A stretch of DNA of 64,000 nucleotides from Marivita geojedonensis (GCF_002115805.1 NZ_JFKC01000016.1:19912-83911), one strand, 5' to 3'; shown: positions 26,423 to 36,468, counted from the first letter of the stretch. Program-made: numbers and translations. Notes: a model not told the origin generated them from the sequence alone.

Positions 26423-27034
26423 GTGAGCGCAGCAGCCATCCTTAGCATCGCCCTGATCCACCTCGCCGCCGCGATGAGTCCCGGACCGTCTTTCGTTGTC
26501 GCCGCCCGAACCGCCGTGTCCGAAGGGTTTGGAACCGCCACAGCTCTTGCCTTCAGCTTCGGTCTTGGCGCCGCGCTCTGGGCAGCGGCAGCCATGGCGG
26601 GATTGGCGCTGGTTTTCGAACTCATGCCGCAGCTCTTCACAGCGCTGAAAGTGATCGGCGGCGCCTTCCTGATCTTCATCGCGATCCAGATGTGGCGCCA
26701 TGCCCGAGAACCTCTGCCGGAAGCCGCAGACCTGCATCCACGCAGCGCAGGATCCGCAGTCTGGTTCGGCTTCGTGACATTCGCCGCAAACCCCAAGACG
26801 GCGGTGTTTTTCGGCGCCGTGTTTGTCGGTCTTGTTCCGTCGGAAACACCGCTGGCCATCCGTGCGCTGCTGCTGGCGATCATCTTCACAAATGAAACGC
26901 TGTGGTACATTCTTGTTGCCCGGTTCTTTTCCCTGCCCCACGCGCGAACGCTCTACACCCGCCTGAAAACAGCGATCGACCGGATGTTCGGCGGGCTGAT
27001 TGCCCTGTTCGGCCTGCGTATCGCGATGTTCTGA
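26423..27034 (+). CDS. second LysE/RhtB family exporter
   Basis: A 203-residue paralogue of the preceding protein, with MSPGPSFVVAARTAVSEG near the N-terminus, VTFAANPKTAVFFGAVFVG in the middle and six hydrophobic segments. The start is GTG at 26423, three bases after the upstream stop; no ATG is available near it. Tandem LysE genes often reflect duplication, and paired members may act together or have separate substrates. Neither can be decided here. Confidence 0.9.
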   Translation: MSAAAILSIALIHLAAAMSPGPSFVVAARTAVSEGFGTATALAFSFGLGAALWAAAAMAGLALVFELMPQLFTALKVIGGAFLIFIAIQMWRHAREPLPEAADLHPRSAGSAVWFGFVTFAANPKTAVFFGAVFVGLVPSETPLAIRALLLAIIFTNETLWYILVARFFSLPHARTLYTRLKTAIDRMFGGLIALFGLRIAMF

Positions 27035-27055
27035 CCCGTCCGAAGGAGACCCGCC

Positions 27056-27559
27056 ATGACCGACCGTCTGCCCCACGAAAAAGGATTCCACGTCAGCTGG
27101 GACCAACTGCACCGCGATGCCCGCGCTCTGGCGTGGCGGCTTCAGGGCGAAGGCCCGGACGAGGGCGGCTGGCGTGCAGTTGTCGCCATCACCCGTGGCG
27201 GCATGGCTCCGGCAATGATCGTCGCCCGCGAACTCGACATCCGCATGGTCGATACGATCAGCGTCAAAAGCTACAACCATCAGACCCAGTCCGAACCCAA
27301 GGTGATCAAATCGCCCGACATGGATGTTGTCGGGGACGGCACCGGCGTTCTGATCATCGATGATCTGGTGGATACGGGCAAAACCCTTGAAGTGGTGCGC
27401 AAGCACATGCCCAAAGCGCATATCGCCACCGTCTACGCCAAACCGATGGGCCGTCCGCAGGTGAACACCTTCATCACCGAGGTGAGCCAGGACACCTGGA
27501 TCTTCTTCCCCTGGGACATGGCGCTGCAATACGTGGAACCCTATCGCGGAAAGGACTGA
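27056..27559 (+). CDS. gpt: xanthine (xanthine-guanine) phosphoribosyltransferase
   Basis: A purine-salvage enzyme that converts xanthine or guanine plus PRPP to the nucleotide. The 167 residues match Gpt length. The PRPP-binding motif is [13 protein letters not shown] at about residues 96-108. ITRGGMAPA is the pyrophosphate loop, and WIFFPWD near the C-terminus is the base-binding hood. AAGGAG is well placed before ATG 27056. The stop is followed within two bases by a repeated 3' element. Confidence 0.95.
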   Translation: MTDRLPHEKGFHVSWDQLHRDARALAWRLQGEGPDEGGWRAVVAITRGGMAPAMIVARELDIRMVDTISVKSYNHQTQSEPKVIKSPDMDVVGDGTGVLIIDDLVDTGKTLEVVRKHMPKAHIATVYAKPMGRPQVNTFITEVSQDTWIFFPWDMALQYVEPYRGKD

Positions 27560-27560
27560 C

Positions 27561-27625
27561 CCGGCTTCTTTGGGCTCCAAGTACCTCGGGGGAGTCCGCC
27601 ACTGGCGGACGGGGGCAGCGCCCCC
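27561..27625 (+). repeat. dispersed 3' element, copy 1
   Basis: A 32-bp block beginning CCGGCTTCTTTGGGCT and ending in CCTCGGGGG is 30/32 identical to that at 32299. It is followed here by two hairpins: GTCCGCC/GGCGGAC around ACT (27594-27610) and GGGGGC/GCCCCC around AGC (27611-27625). It starts immediately after the gpt stop and probably ends that transcript. Confidence 0.75.
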
Positions 27626-27675
27626 AAACCATGACGAAAAAGCGCGCCGCAGGCGCACACTGTGGAAAGACCCGC

Positions 27676-28872
27676 ATGACCTCACGCACCCAGACCACAT
27701 TTGCCCCTCCGGTGATGGAGGCCCGCCGCTGGCTCGAAGGTGTCAGCTTCCCGGACAACCAGCCCCTCATCAATGTGAGCCAGGCCGCGCCGGTCGACCC
27801 GCCGCCGGCGCCCTTGCGCGCCGCCATGGCCGAAGCGCTGGAGCTGCCGGAAACCCATCTCTATGGCCCTGTCCTCGGCCTGCCGGCACTGAGACAGGAA
27901 CTGGCGTCCCAATGGTCAGAGCATTACCAAGGCACCTTAACACCGGATCAGGTAGCAATAACCTCCGGGTGCAATCAGGCATTTGCCGCCACAATTGCCG
28001 CACTGTGCACGGAAGGGGATGAAGTTATCCTGCCAACCCCCTGGTATTTCAACCATAAAATGTGGCTCGACATGTCGGGGGTCGTGGCAGTTCCCCTGCC
28101 CACCGGTGCCGATCTGATCCCAGACGCCGCCGCGGCCCGTTCGCTCATCACACCCAAAACCCGCGCCATTGCGCTTGTCACTCCGAACAATCCCGGCGGC
28201 GTCGAATATCCCGACGAGACGCTGGCGGATTTCTTTGAACTTGCCCGCGACACAGGCATCAAACTGATCGTGGACGAGACCTATCGTGACTTCGACAGCC
28301 GCCCGAACCCGCCGCATCCGCTTCTGGCCGATCCCAACTGGGACGACACGCTGATCCAGCTCTACTCCTTCTCCAAGGCCTACCGTCTGACGGGCCACCG
28401 TGTCGGCGCGGTTATTGGGCATCCGAACCTGCTTGCCGAGATCGAGAAGTTCCTCGACACCGTTGCCATCTGCCCGTCGCAATTGGGCCAGCGCGCCGCG
28501 CTTTGGGGGTTGCAGAACCTGGGCGACTGGCTCGCCGGGGAACGCGAAGAGATCCTCGACAGGCGCGCTGCGATCCACGATCATATGCCGCTGATCGAAG
28601 CCAAAGGCTGGCGGCTGATGGGGTGCGGTGCGTATTTTGCCTATCTTCAACACCCGTTCGCAGACTCGAGCGCCACGCTCGCGCCGAAACTGGTTCAGGA
28701 AATCGGTGTTCTCGCCCTGCCAGGAACCATGTTCATGCCGGCCACCGACCCCTCCGGCGCCCGCCAGTTCCGCGTCGCTTTCGCCAATGTCGACCGCGCC
28801 GGGATCGAGGCGCTTTTCACCCGTCTCGCCAGCCTCGACTGGCCCCTTGCGACCCCCGGCCCCGCCGCGTAG
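27676..28872 (+). CDS. PLP-dependent aminotransferase class I/II
   Basis: A 398-residue fold-type I aminotransferase. Markers in order are YGPVLGLPALRQELA, the TSGCNQAF loop, PTPWYFNHKMWLDM, TPNNPGG, LIVDETYRDF and the PLP-lysine motif SFSKAYRLTGHRVGAVIG. A C-terminal Arg for the substrate carboxylate is expected at ARQFRVAFAN. The substrate pair is not determined by these motifs. The start ATG 27676 (MTSRTQTTFAPP) has GGAAAG upstream; the frame is open to 27631, but that start falls within the repeat-linked leader. It stands alone between gpt and ppiD. Confidence 0.88.
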   Translation: MTSRTQTTFAPPVMEARRWLEGVSFPDNQPLINVSQAAPVDPPPAPLRAAMAEALELPETHLYGPVLGLPALRQELASQWSEHYQGTLTPDQVAITSGCNQAFAATIAALCTEGDEVILPTPWYFNHKMWLDMSGVVAVPLPTGADLIPDAAAARSLITPKTRAIALVTPNNPGGVEYPDETLADFFELARDTGIKLIVDETYRDFDSRPNPPHPLLADPNWDDTLIQLYSFSKAYRLTGHRVGAVIGHPNLLAEIEKFLDTVAICPSQLGQRAALWGLQNLGDWLAGEREEILDRRAAIHDHMPLIEAKGWRLMGCGAYFAYLQHPFADSSATLAPKLVQEIGVLALPGTMFMPATDPSGARQFRVAFANVDRAGIEALFTRLASLDWPLATPGPAA

Positions 28873-28914
28873 ACACGTCGCACGAAATCACTCGCAAGCA
28901 GGGGGCACACCCGC

Positions 28915-30759
28915 ATGGCCATGGGCAAAGGCAAGCTGTCGAAGACCTTCATCTGGATCCTGATGGGGCTTCTCATCGTCGGCCTCGCGGGGTTTGGCGC
29001 AACCAGCCTCAGTGGCTCTGCGCGGAGTGTGGCCACCGTGGGCGAAAAGGAAGTGTCGACCGACGCCTACCTGCGCGCGCTCCGGACCGAAATCAATGCG
29101 TTCTCGGCTCAGGCGGGCCGCGCGGTGCCAATGTCAGAGGCGCAGATGCTGGGTCTCGACCGACAGGTGCTGGCGCAGCTCATCACCGCCCGTGGTCTCG
29201 ACAATGAAGCTTCTCAGATCGGGTTGTCGGTTGGTGACGATGTCGTGGCAGAGCAACTTCTGCAGGTGCCGTCATTCCAGGGGCCGGATGGCAGCTTCAA
29301 CCGCGAGGCCTACAGCTTTGCCCTGCGCAATCAGGGACTCTCGGAAACGGAATTCGAGGAACAGTTGCGTGACGACACGGCGCGCACCGTCCTGCAAAGC
29401 GCGCTGATCGCAGGCAATACCCTGCCAGACACCTATATCGACACGCTGCTCGCCTACGCCGGCGAAACCCGCGATTTCACCTGGGCGCGTCTGACCGGGT
29501 CGGCGCTGCAGACCGGCCTGCCGGAGCCGTCCGAGGCTGACCTCGAGGCGTATTACGAGGACAACCTGGACAACTACACCCTACCCGAGCTGCGCGACAT
29601 CACCTATGCATGGATCGCGCCCGAGATGATCGTTGACACGGTCGAGGTGGACGAAGACGCTCTGCGCGCGGCCTATGATGAACGGATCGATGAATTCAAC
29701 CTGCCCGAACGCCGTTTGGTCGAACGGCTGGTTTTCAGCAATGAAGACGCCGCCACAGACGCGCTGGCCCGTCTGAACGAGGACTTCTCGTTTGAGGATC
29801 TGGTCGAGGATCGCGGGCTCTCCATGTCGGATATCGACATGGGCGATGTGACCCGCGAGGCTCTTGGCGATGCGGCCGACGGCGTTTTTGCCGCCGAGAC
29901 GGGCGCTGTCGTCGGCCCTCTGCCGTCGTCGCTTGGCCCGGCCCTCTACCGCGTGAATGCGGTTCTCGACGCGCAGTCCACCTCGTTCGAGGATGCCCGC
30001 CCGGACCTGCGGGGAGAACTCGCGCTCGATCGCGCCCGCCGCGTGATCGATACATTGGCGCAGTCCATCGACGATGAACTCGCCGCAGGTGCCACGCTCG
30101 AAGAGATCGCAGACACCACCGAGGCGGAACTCGGCCAGATCGACTGGTTCCCCGGTTCGGATGGAGAGATCGCGGCCTATGATGCCTTCCGCGAGGCCGC
30201 ATCGGCCCTGTCCGAAGGCGATTTTCCGGCGGTTCTGCAACTTGGCGATGGGGGCATCTTCGCAATGCGCCTGAACCGCATCCAACCGCCGGCCCCGCAG
30301 CCGATCGAAGACGTGATTGATCAGGTCCGTCAGGGATGGGACACGCGCGAGCAGACTGCGCAATTGATGGTCCAGGCCGAGGAGCTTACAGCCGCGCTTG
30401 CCAATGGCAGCACTTTCGAAGATCTTGGCCTCGCCCCGCAATCGGAAACGGATCTTGGGCGCAACGCGCAGATCGCTGATCTGGATCCAGGCTTGCTGAG
30501 CGCGGTTTTCGAAATGGCACCGGCCGACACCCGCGCCATCACCGGGGTTGGCGAAGTCATCCTGATCCGCCTCGATGAAGTCAATCCGGTGGACCGCAGC
30601 GATGCCGACATCGAACTGCTGGCGCAGGCGCTGCGCAATCAGGCGTCAAACAGCATCGCCGAAGATCTTTTCCGCGCCTTTGCAGGTGACGTTCAGCGCC
30701 GTGCCGGCGTCCAAGTCAATCAACCGGCAATCAATGCCGTTCATGCTGCGATCCAGTAA
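28915..30759 (+). CDS. PpiD-like membrane-anchored peptidyl-prolyl isomerase/chaperone
   Basis: A 614-residue periplasmic chaperone tethered by one N-terminal helix (IWILMGLLIVGLAGFGATSL). A SurA_N-like helical region follows (EVSTDAYLRALRTEI...LDRQVLAQLITARGLDNEA), then parvulin-like rotamase segments around RRLVERLVFSNEDAATDAL and a second weak one near DIEL. It is related to E. coli PpiD, which sits at the SecYEG exit and helps release translocated proteins. The parvulin active-site residues are poorly conserved, so chaperone function is more likely than isomerase activity. It is followed five bases on by trpE, an order common in Rhodobacterales. Confidence 0.88.
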   Translation: MAMGKGKLSKTFIWILMGLLIVGLAGFGATSLSGSARSVATVGEKEVSTDAYLRALRTEINAFSAQAGRAVPMSEAQMLGLDRQVLAQLITARGLDNEASQIGLSVGDDVVAEQLLQVPSFQGPDGSFNREAYSFALRNQGLSETEFEEQLRDDTARTVLQSALIAGNTLPDTYIDTLLAYAGETRDFTWARLTGSALQTGLPEPSEADLEAYYEDNLDNYTLPELRDITYAWIAPEMIVDTVEVDEDALRAAYDERIDEFNLPERRLVERLVFSNEDAATDALARLNEDFSFEDLVEDRGLSMSDIDMGDVTREALGDAADGVFAAETGAVVGPLPSSLGPALYRVNAVLDAQSTSFEDARPDLRGELALDRARRVIDTLAQSIDDELAAGATLEEIADTTEAELGQIDWFPGSDGEIAAYDAFREAASALSEGDFPAVLQLGDGGIFAMRLNRIQPPAPQPIEDVIDQVRQGWDTREQTAQLMVQAEELTAALANGSTFEDLGLAPQSETDLGRNAQIADLDPGLLSAVFEMAPADTRAITGVGEVILIRLDEVNPVDRSDADIELLAQALRNQASNSIAEDLFRAFAGDVQRRAGVQVNQPAINAVHAAIQ

Positions 30760-30764
30760 GACCC

Positions 30765-32279
30765 ATGGCCACTCTGACCCCCGATTTCGACAGCTTTGCC
30801 CGCGCCTACGAGGCGGGTCAGAACCAGGTTGTCTACGCCCGCCTTGCCGCAGATCTCGACACACCGGTGTCGCTGATGCTGAAACTCACAGGGGCCGCGA
30901 AGGATGCCTTTGTCCTCGAAAGCGTGACCGGTGGCGAAGTCCGTGGGCGCTATTCAATCATCGGCATGAAACCCGATGTGATCTGGCAGTGCCACGGCAC
31001 GCGAAGCAGGATCAACCGCGCCGCACGCTATGACCCGGAGTCGTTCGAGGAACTGGAAGGCGATCCTCTGACGACACTCCGCGCGCTGATCGCGGAGTCT
31101 AAGATCAACCTGCCCGACGACCTGCCGCAGGCCGCAGCCGGGCTCTTCGGATATCTCGGCTACGACATGATCCGGCTGGTCGAACACCTGCCCAACATCA
31201 ACCCGGACCCGCTTGGCCTGCCAGACGCGGTGATGATGCGTCCCTCCGTGGTGGCCGTGCTCGACGGCGTCAAAGGCGAAGTGACAGTGGTGTCCCCCGC
31301 CTGGGTCAATGACGGACTGACCGCCCGCGCCGCCTATGCGCAGGCGGCCGAACGGGTGATGGATGCGGTGCGCGACCTCGAACGTGCCCTGCCGCAACAG
31401 GCGCGCGAAATGGGCGACGCCGCCGACATCCCCGCCCCGGTGTCGAACTTCACCCACGAGGGCTACAAACAGGCTGTCGAAAAGGCCAAGGAATACATCC
31501 GCGCGGGCGACATCTTTCAGGTGGTGCCGGCACAGCGCTGGACGCAGGACTTCCCGCTTCCACCCTTTGCGCTCTACCGCTCGCTGCGCCGCACCAACCC
31601 GTCGCCCTTCATGTTCTACTTCAATTTCGGGGGCTTTCAGGTGATCGGTGCCAGCCCGGAAATCCTCGTTCGGGTCTTCGGCAGCGAAGTCACCATCCGC
31701 CCGATCGCCGGCACCCGCCCCCGGGGCGCAACCCCGGCCGAGGACGACGCGCTCGAAGCCGATCTGCTGGCCGACGCCAAGGAATGTGCCGAACACCTGA
31801 TGCTGCTCGATCTCGGCCGCAATGATGTGGGCCGGGTGGCCAAGATCGGCACCGTGCGCCCGACCGAGAAATTCATTATCGAACGCTACAGCCATGTGAT
31901 GCACATCGTATCCAACGTGGTGGGCGAACTCAGCGATGACCACGACGCGCTCTCGGCCCTGCTCGCCGGCCTGCCCGCAGGCACCGTATCCGGCGCCCCG
32001 AAGGTGCGCGCGATGGAAATCATCGACGAACTGGAACCAGAGAAACGCGGCATCTATGGCGGTGGTGTCGGCTATTTCAGCGCCGGCGGCGACATGGACA
32101 TGTGCATCGCGCTGCGCACCGCGCTGGTGAAAGACAAGAAACTCTACATCCAGGCCGGTGGCGGCGTTGTCTACGACAGCGATCCGGAAGCCGAGTATCA
32201 GGAAACCGTGCACAAATCGAATGCGATCCGCCGGGCCGCCGCAGACGCCGCACGCTTTACAGGAAACGGCAATTCCTGA
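30765..32279 (+). CDS. trpE: anthranilate synthase component I
   Basis: Converts chorismate and glutamine-derived ammonia to anthranilate, the first step of tryptophan synthesis. The protein has 504 residues. The inhibitor-binding N-terminal part includes LLESVTGGEVRGRYSIIG-like sequence (here VLESVTGGEVRGRYS). The chorismate-binding C-terminal part contains GDIFQVVPAQRW, PIAGTRPRG, ELLxDAKECAEHLMLLDLGRNDVGRV, AGTVSGAPKVRAM and YSGGVGYF-type GGGVGYFSAGG. Usually trpG and trpD follow; here the next gene is on the opposite strand, so trpG lies elsewhere. Confidence 0.96.
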   Translation: MATLTPDFDSFARAYEAGQNQVVYARLAADLDTPVSLMLKLTGAAKDAFVLESVTGGEVRGRYSIIGMKPDVIWQCHGTRSRINRAARYDPESFEELEGDPLTTLRALIAESKINLPDDLPQAAAGLFGYLGYDMIRLVEHLPNINPDPLGLPDAVMMRPSVVAVLDGVKGEVTVVSPAWVNDGLTARAAYAQAAERVMDAVRDLERALPQQAREMGDAADIPAPVSNFTHEGYKQAVEKAKEYIRAGDIFQVVPAQRWTQDFPLPPFALYRSLRRTNPSPFMFYFNFGGFQVIGASPEILVRVFGSEVTIRPIAGTRPRGATPAEDDALEADLLADAKECAEHLMLLDLGRNDVGRVAKIGTVRPTEKFIIERYSHVMHIVSNVVGELSDDHDALSALLAGLPAGTVSGAPKVRAMEIIDELEPEKRGIYGGGVGYFSAGGDMDMCIALRTALVKDKKLYIQAGGGVVYDSDPEAEYQETVHKSNAIRRAAADAARFTGNGNS

Positions 32280-32298
32280 CGGGATCCGCACCGCCATT

Positions 32299-32380
32299 CC
32301 GGCTTCTTTGGGCTTCAAATACCTCGGGGGTTTGGGGGCAGCGCCCCCAACCGGCTTTGCGACCCGCAGGGTCGCAAAGC
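32299..32380 (+). repeat. dispersed 3' element, copy 2, with extra hairpin
   Basis: The 32-bp block at 32299-32330 matches the copy at 27561. It is followed by TTGGGGGC/GCCCCCAA around AGC (32332-32350). A further perfect 12-bp stem, GCTTTGCGACCC/GGGTCGCAAAGC around GCA, lies at 32354-32380 and ends in CTTTAA. It starts 20 bp after trpE and before the convergent sufE end. Confidence 0.75.
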
Positions 32381-32408
32381 TTTAACCCGTGCGCCAAAGG
32401 AGCTCAAA

Positions 32409-32822
32409 TCAACTTGAAGATGCCCGCGCAAAGCCTTGCAAACGCTCGATCATTGCCCGCAGACCATTTGAGCGCTGTGCTGACAAATGATCGTTCAACC
32501 CCAGCCGCCCCAGTTCCGCCCGCGCGTCGATGGCCGCGACTTCGGCGGGCGGCAACCCGTTATACAGCTTGCGCAGCACCGCGATCAGCCCGTTGACGAT
32601 CATCGCATCCGACTCGCCTTCGAACTGCACAACGCCACCCTCGATCTGCGGGTGCAGCCAGACCTGGCTGGCACAGCCCTCGACCTTGGTGGCCGGGACC
32701 TTAAGCGCATCAGGCAATGGCTCCATCGCCTTGCCCAGTTCGATCACCATCCGATAGCGGTCTTCCCAGTCGTCCAGAAACTCGAAATCCTCGACAATCT
32801 CTTCAAAAGCGGCGCTCGCCAT
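32409..32822 (-). CDS. sufE: cysteine desulfuration protein SufE
   Basis: A 137-residue sulfur-transfer partner of the SufS cysteine desulfurase in Fe-S cluster assembly. The sulfur-accepting Cys is in VEGCASQVWLHP at about residue 50, and the C-terminal LGLNDHLSAQRSNGLRAMIERL is the family end motif. The protein would accept persulfide from SufS and pass it to SufBCD. The suf operon is not in this window, so sufE is detached from it, which is frequent in Alphaproteobacteria. Confidence 0.95.
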   Translation of the reverse strand: MASAAFEEIVEDFEFLDDWEDRYRMVIELGKAMEPLPDALKVPATKVEGCASQVWLHPQIEGGVVQFEGESDAMIVNGLIAVLRKLYNGLPPAEVAAIDARAELGRLGLNDHLSAQRSNGLRAMIERLQGFARASSS

Positions 32823-32957
32823 GGCGGTCTCCGGGGCTGCTGAACTGTTCCCCGCACACCTAGGCAGGGACGGCGCAAAGGTCCAGCCCGGGCTTGACGC
32901 TTTTCAACGGCGAAGCAATCGGTTACGTCAAAAGAACCAGAGCCGAAGGGACCGACC

Positions 32958-33464
32958 ATGCGCAAGCTTCTGATCCTCGCAACCATCGCGCTGACAGGCT
33001 GCGCCGCGATAAACGAGTCGCGCTTCAATCCGCTCAACTGGTTCGGACGCAGCCAGCCCGATCCGGCCGCGATGGATGTCGCCAATGCAGAGGTCAATCC
33101 GCTCATTCCGCGCCGACGGATTTCGTTTTTCCGCAACAACCAACCCGAAGCATTCGCCGGGCAACCGATTGCGGAAATCACCGAGCTTCTGGTGGAACGC
33201 CGCCCCGGCGGGGCGATCATCCGGGCCACCGGACAGGCAGACCGTGTCGGCCCGTTCGATGTCCGCTTGATCGGCGATGAGGCGGCCAGCACCGATGGTG
33301 TTCTGGTGTTCGATCTCAAGGCGCTCCAGCAACCCGGTCCGCGCAGCACCAATCCGCAGGCAAGACAGGTGACTGTCGGGCGCTGGATCACCGATCAGGA
33401 TCTGCGCGGCATCCGGACCATCACCGTCCGCGGAGCGAACAATGCCCGCAGCGTCCGGCGCTGA
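32958..33464 (+). CDS. small putative lipoprotein
   Basis: A 168-residue protein with a lipoprotein signal: MRKLLILATIALTGCAAI, lipobox LTGC with Cys15. The rest is a soluble mixed alpha/beta sequence with a basic C-terminus and no domain that I recognise. It would be anchored in the inner or outer membrane facing the periplasm. AAGGGACC precedes ATG 32958. Homologues of this kind occur as conserved hypotheticals in Rhodobacterales. Its stop converges on rnd with three bases between. Confidence 0.75.
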   Translation: MRKLLILATIALTGCAAINESRFNPLNWFGRSQPDPAAMDVANAEVNPLIPRRRISFFRNNQPEAFAGQPIAEITELLVERRPGGAIIRATGQADRVGPFDVRLIGDEAASTDGVLVFDLKALQQPGPRSTNPQARQVTVGRWITDQDLRGIRTITVRGANNARSVRR

Positions 33465-33467
33465 CCC

Positions 33468-34625
33468 TCAAAGCTCGATGATCTGAACCTGCTTGCCCTT
33501 CGCTGCAAGGCCGACGCGCCCGTCGCAAAGACGCAATGCATCTTCGCCAAAGACCTCGCGCCGCCAGCCGTGCAGCGCAGGCACATCCCGCTTACCGGCC
33601 GCGAGAGCGTCCAGTTCCGCCGAGGACGCGATCAGCTTGGACGCCACCCCCGACGCTTCGGTTTTCGCCTTGAGCAGAACCCGCAACAGATCGGCCAGCG
33701 CAGGATTCACCTGCGGGGACGGACGCGCGGCATCCGGCGACGGAAGCTGCTCTTTCGGCATGCTCTGTGCCCTGTGGACAGCCTGCAGGATGCCGTTGGC
33801 AATCTCTCCCTTGCGCGCCTCACGCAGAAGCAGCCGCGACCGGCCCAGATCCGCCATGTCTTTGGGTTTGGTAGATGCCAGCTCCACCAGCGCATCATCC
33901 TTGAACACCCGGCTTCGCGGCACGTTGCGCTCCTGCGCATAGGACTCACGAAACTTCGCCAACTCCTTGACGATGGCAAGGAAACGCGGCGCGTTCGAGC
34001 GGGTCTTGACCCGCATCCAGGCATCCTCGGGCCGTGTCACATAAGTCTCGGGCGCAAGCAGCGTTGCGATTTCCTCTTCAACCCACGCCGCGCGCCCGGT
34101 CTCGGCCAACCGCTTGCGCAGGAACTCATAGATCACGCGAAGATGGGTCACATCCGCCAGCGCATAGGCTTTCTGATTGTCCGACAGCGGTCTCCGCGAC
34201 CAGTCGGTGAAGCGCGAGGACTTGTCGAGGGATTGCTTGGCGATCTTGCGGACCAGTGTTTCGTAGCCAACCTGTTCGCCGAACCCTGCCACCATGGCCG
34301 CCACCTGGCTGTCGAACAGCGGCTGCGGAATGACGCCATGGTCGATATAGAAGATTTCGAGGTCCTGGCGCGCCGCGTGAAAGACCTTCACCACGCTCTG
34401 GTTGCGGAACAGATCGAGCAAGGGCTCAAGCGACAGATCTCCGGCCAGAGGATCCACCAGAACCGCATCCGTTTCCCCGTCCCCGCGATACGCCAGTTGG
34501 ATCAGGCAAAGCTTGGAATAATAGGTCCGTTCCCGCAGGAACTCCGTGTCGACCGTCACATAGGGTGTCAGTGCAGCACGTTCGCAGAACGCGGCTAGCT
34601 CGGTGGTCGTCGTCACAATGTGCAT
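33468..34625 (-). CDS. rnd: ribonuclease D
   Basis: A 3'-5' exoribonuclease of 385 residues that trims tRNA and other structured RNA ends. The DEDDy exonuclease domain comes first: VTVDTEFLRERTYYSKLCLIQLA (Exo I, DxE), VFHAARQDLEIFY (Exo II), and LSDNQKAYALADVTHL (Exo III, Tyr and Asp). An HRDC domain follows at about residues 205-285. The usual length is about 370-390. The promoter must lie in the 92 bp separating it from purN. It overlaps nothing. Confidence 0.95.
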   Translation of the reverse strand: MHIVTTTTELAAFCERAALTPYVTVDTEFLRERTYYSKLCLIQLAYRGDGETDAVLVDPLAGDLSLEPLLDLFRNQSVVKVFHAARQDLEIFYIDHGVIPQPLFDSQVAAMVAGFGEQVGYETLVRKIAKQSLDKSSRFTDWSRRPLSDNQKAYALADVTHLRVIYEFLRKRLAETGRAAWVEEEIATLLAPETYVTRPEDAWMRVKTRSNAPRFLAIVKELAKFRESYAQERNVPRSRVFKDDALVELASTKPKDMADLGRSRLLLREARKGEIANGILQAVHRAQSMPKEQLPSPDAARPSPQVNPALADLLRVLLKAKTEASGVASKLIASSAELDALAAGKRDVPALHGWRREVFGEDALRLCDGRVGLAAKGKQVQIIEL

Positions 34626-34717
34626 ATTTCGGGTCGTTCGTTATTCTTGTGTTTGTGTCACCCCACCCTGCGTATAGCCCAAAAGCCGCGCTTTGCATAG
34701 CGGCGGGGTCTGTGCCG

Positions 34718-35311
34718 TCAGGGCAGATCAATCCTGTCGCGCTGGCCTTCGGCAAACCGGCGCAGCACAAGCGGGTAGAGCACATGCTCCTGTACCAGAA
34801 CGCGCGCGGCCAGATCATCTGCGGTATCACCCGGCACAATCGGAACCCGCGCCTGCCCGAGAACCCGGCCACCGTCCAGTTCCGCCGTGACCTCGTGTAC
34901 GGAACAGCCCGCCTCGGTGTCACCGGCATCAATGGCGCGCTGATGGGTGTGCAGGCCTTTGTATTTCGGCAGGAGAGACGGATGGATGTTCAGCATCCTG
35001 CCCTGCCAACGGGTCACGAACCCTTCGGTCAGCACACGCATGAACCCGGCGAGGCAGATGATGTCCGGATGCGCCTGTTCGAGAACATGTGTCAGCGCGT
35101 CCTCAAAGGCCGGGCGGTCCGATCCAAAGGGCCGATGATCCACGACCGCCGTAGGGATGCCGCGTGCTTTGGCCTTGTCCAGACCACCCGCATCGGCGCG
35201 ATTGGACAACACCAGCACAGGCCGCGCGGGGTGATCGCCGGTCATGTCTTCGACCAGCGACACCATGTTGGAGCCGCCGCCTGAAATCAGGATCGCCACG
35301 CGTTTCGTCAA
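34718..35311 (-). CDS. purN: phosphoribosylglycinamide formyltransferase
   Basis: Adds a formyl group from 10-formyl-THF to GAR in purine synthesis. The 197 residues begin with [20 protein letters not shown]. The active-site Asn/His/Asp set is present as [44 protein letters not shown] (the NIHPSLLP core is diagnostic) and [12 protein letters not shown]. The start overlaps the purM stop by four bases, so purM and purN are co-translated. Confidence 0.96.
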   Translation of the reverse strand: MTKRVAILISGGGSNMVSLVEDMTGDHPARPVLVLSNRADAGGLDKAKARGIPTAVVDHRPFGSDRPAFEDALTHVLEQAHPDIICLAGFMRVLTEGFVTRWQGRMLNIHPSLLPKYKGLHTHQRAIDAGDTEAGCSVHEVTAELDGGRVLGQARVPIVPGDTADDLAARVLVQEHVLYPLVLRRFAEGQRDRIDLP

Positions 35312-36354
35312 AGCAGGCTGCCCTTGTAGGCCACTCCCGGTGTGCCGGTGACGGAGCCGATCCGCGACACGGTCTCACCCGCCTCTTCCAGAACCGCTCT
35401 CAGCGCGTCGGCGCGGTCTGCCGCCACGACAACGATCATGCCGATACCGCAGTTGAAGGTCTTGAGCAGCTCCGCCTCAGCCATTCCGCCGGTGGCCGCC
35501 AACCATTTGAACACCGGAGGAAGATCCCACGCCGCAAGGTCAATCTCTGCGCCCATGCCTTCGGGCAGCACGCGCGGCAGGTTCTCGGTCAGGCCGCCGC
35601 CGGTGATATGCGCCAGCGCATGAACGCCGCCCGATTTCACGGCCGCCAACGCCTGTGTCACGTAAAGCCGTGTCGGCGTCAGAAGTGCCGCTCCCAGTGA
35701 TCCCTCGGCCCAAGGACAATCCGCGTCCCAGCCAAGGCCGGACACCTCGACCAGCTTCCGCACGAGACTGTAGCCGTTGGAATGTACGCCATCCGAGGCA
35801 AGGCCCAGCAGCACGTCACCTTCGGCCACGCCCGCTGGCAGGTCCGTTCCCCGCTCCATCGCGCCCACGGCAAAGCCTGCAAGGTCAAAATCGCCCGCCG
35901 GGTACATGCCCGGCATCTCTGCCGTTTCACCGCCGATCAAGGCGCAGCCAGACCGCGCGCAGCCTTCCGCGATGCCTTCGATCACCCGCGCCGCCGTCTC
36001 GGTATCGAGCTTGCCTGTCGCAAAATAATCGAGGAAAAACAGTGGCTCTGCGCCCTGACAGACCAGATCGTTCACACACATCGCCACAAGATCGATGCCC
36101 ACGCCATCCACATAGCCCGTATCAATCGCAATCCGTAGTTTGGTGCCCACGCCATCGGTCGCCGCCACCAGCACCGGATCGGTAAAGCCTGCTCCCTTGA
36201 GATCGAACAGCGCGCCAAAGCCGCCCAGCCCCGACATCACACCGGGCCGCGCCGTACGCTTGGCAGCCGGTTTGATCCGCTCCACCAGCGCATTTCCCGC
36301 GTCGATATCCACACCCGCATCCGCGTAGGTGATGCTGTTCTTGCCGTCTGTCAT
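35308..36354 (-). CDS. purM: phosphoribosylformylglycinamidine cyclo-ligase (AIR synthetase)
   Basis: Catalyses ATP-dependent closure of FGAM to AIR in purine synthesis. The 348 residues have the PurM-like N-terminal domain ([63 protein letters not shown]) and the AIR-synthase C-terminal domain ([33 protein letters not shown]). It is the first gene of purM-purN on the minus strand. About 110 bp separate it from the tRNA gene to its right. Confidence 0.97.
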   Translation of the reverse strand: MTDGKNSITYADAGVDIDAGNALVERIKPAAKRTARPGVMSGLGGFGALFDLKGAGFTDPVLVAATDGVGTKLRIAIDTGYVDGVGIDLVAMCVNDLVCQGAEPLFFLDYFATGKLDTETAARVIEGIAEGCARSGCALIGGETAEMPGMYPAGDFDLAGFAVGAMERGTDLPAGVAEGDVLLGLASDGVHSNGYSLVRKLVEVSGLGWDADCPWAEGSLGAALLTPTRLYVTQALAAVKSGGVHALAHITGGGLTENLPRVLPEGMGAEIDLAAWDLPPVFKWLAATGGMAEAELLKTFNCGIGMIVVVAADRADALRAVLEEAGETVSRIGSVTGTPGVAYKGSLL

Positions 36355-36468
36355 GCTGCACCCTCCGAAGGTCGCGCGTGCCTTAACGCAGGCAGGAACA
36401 CGAGTCCATCATCCCTGTGCCGCGCCTCTTGACGCGCCCCGGTTGTCTGGTACTGAAACACACATGGC

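Noticed and set aside
24905..27700. A 931-codon minus-strand frame across fabI, both LysE genes and gpt.
   Set aside because: It spans four real genes and their junctions; its His/Gln-rich composition is that of antisense frames.
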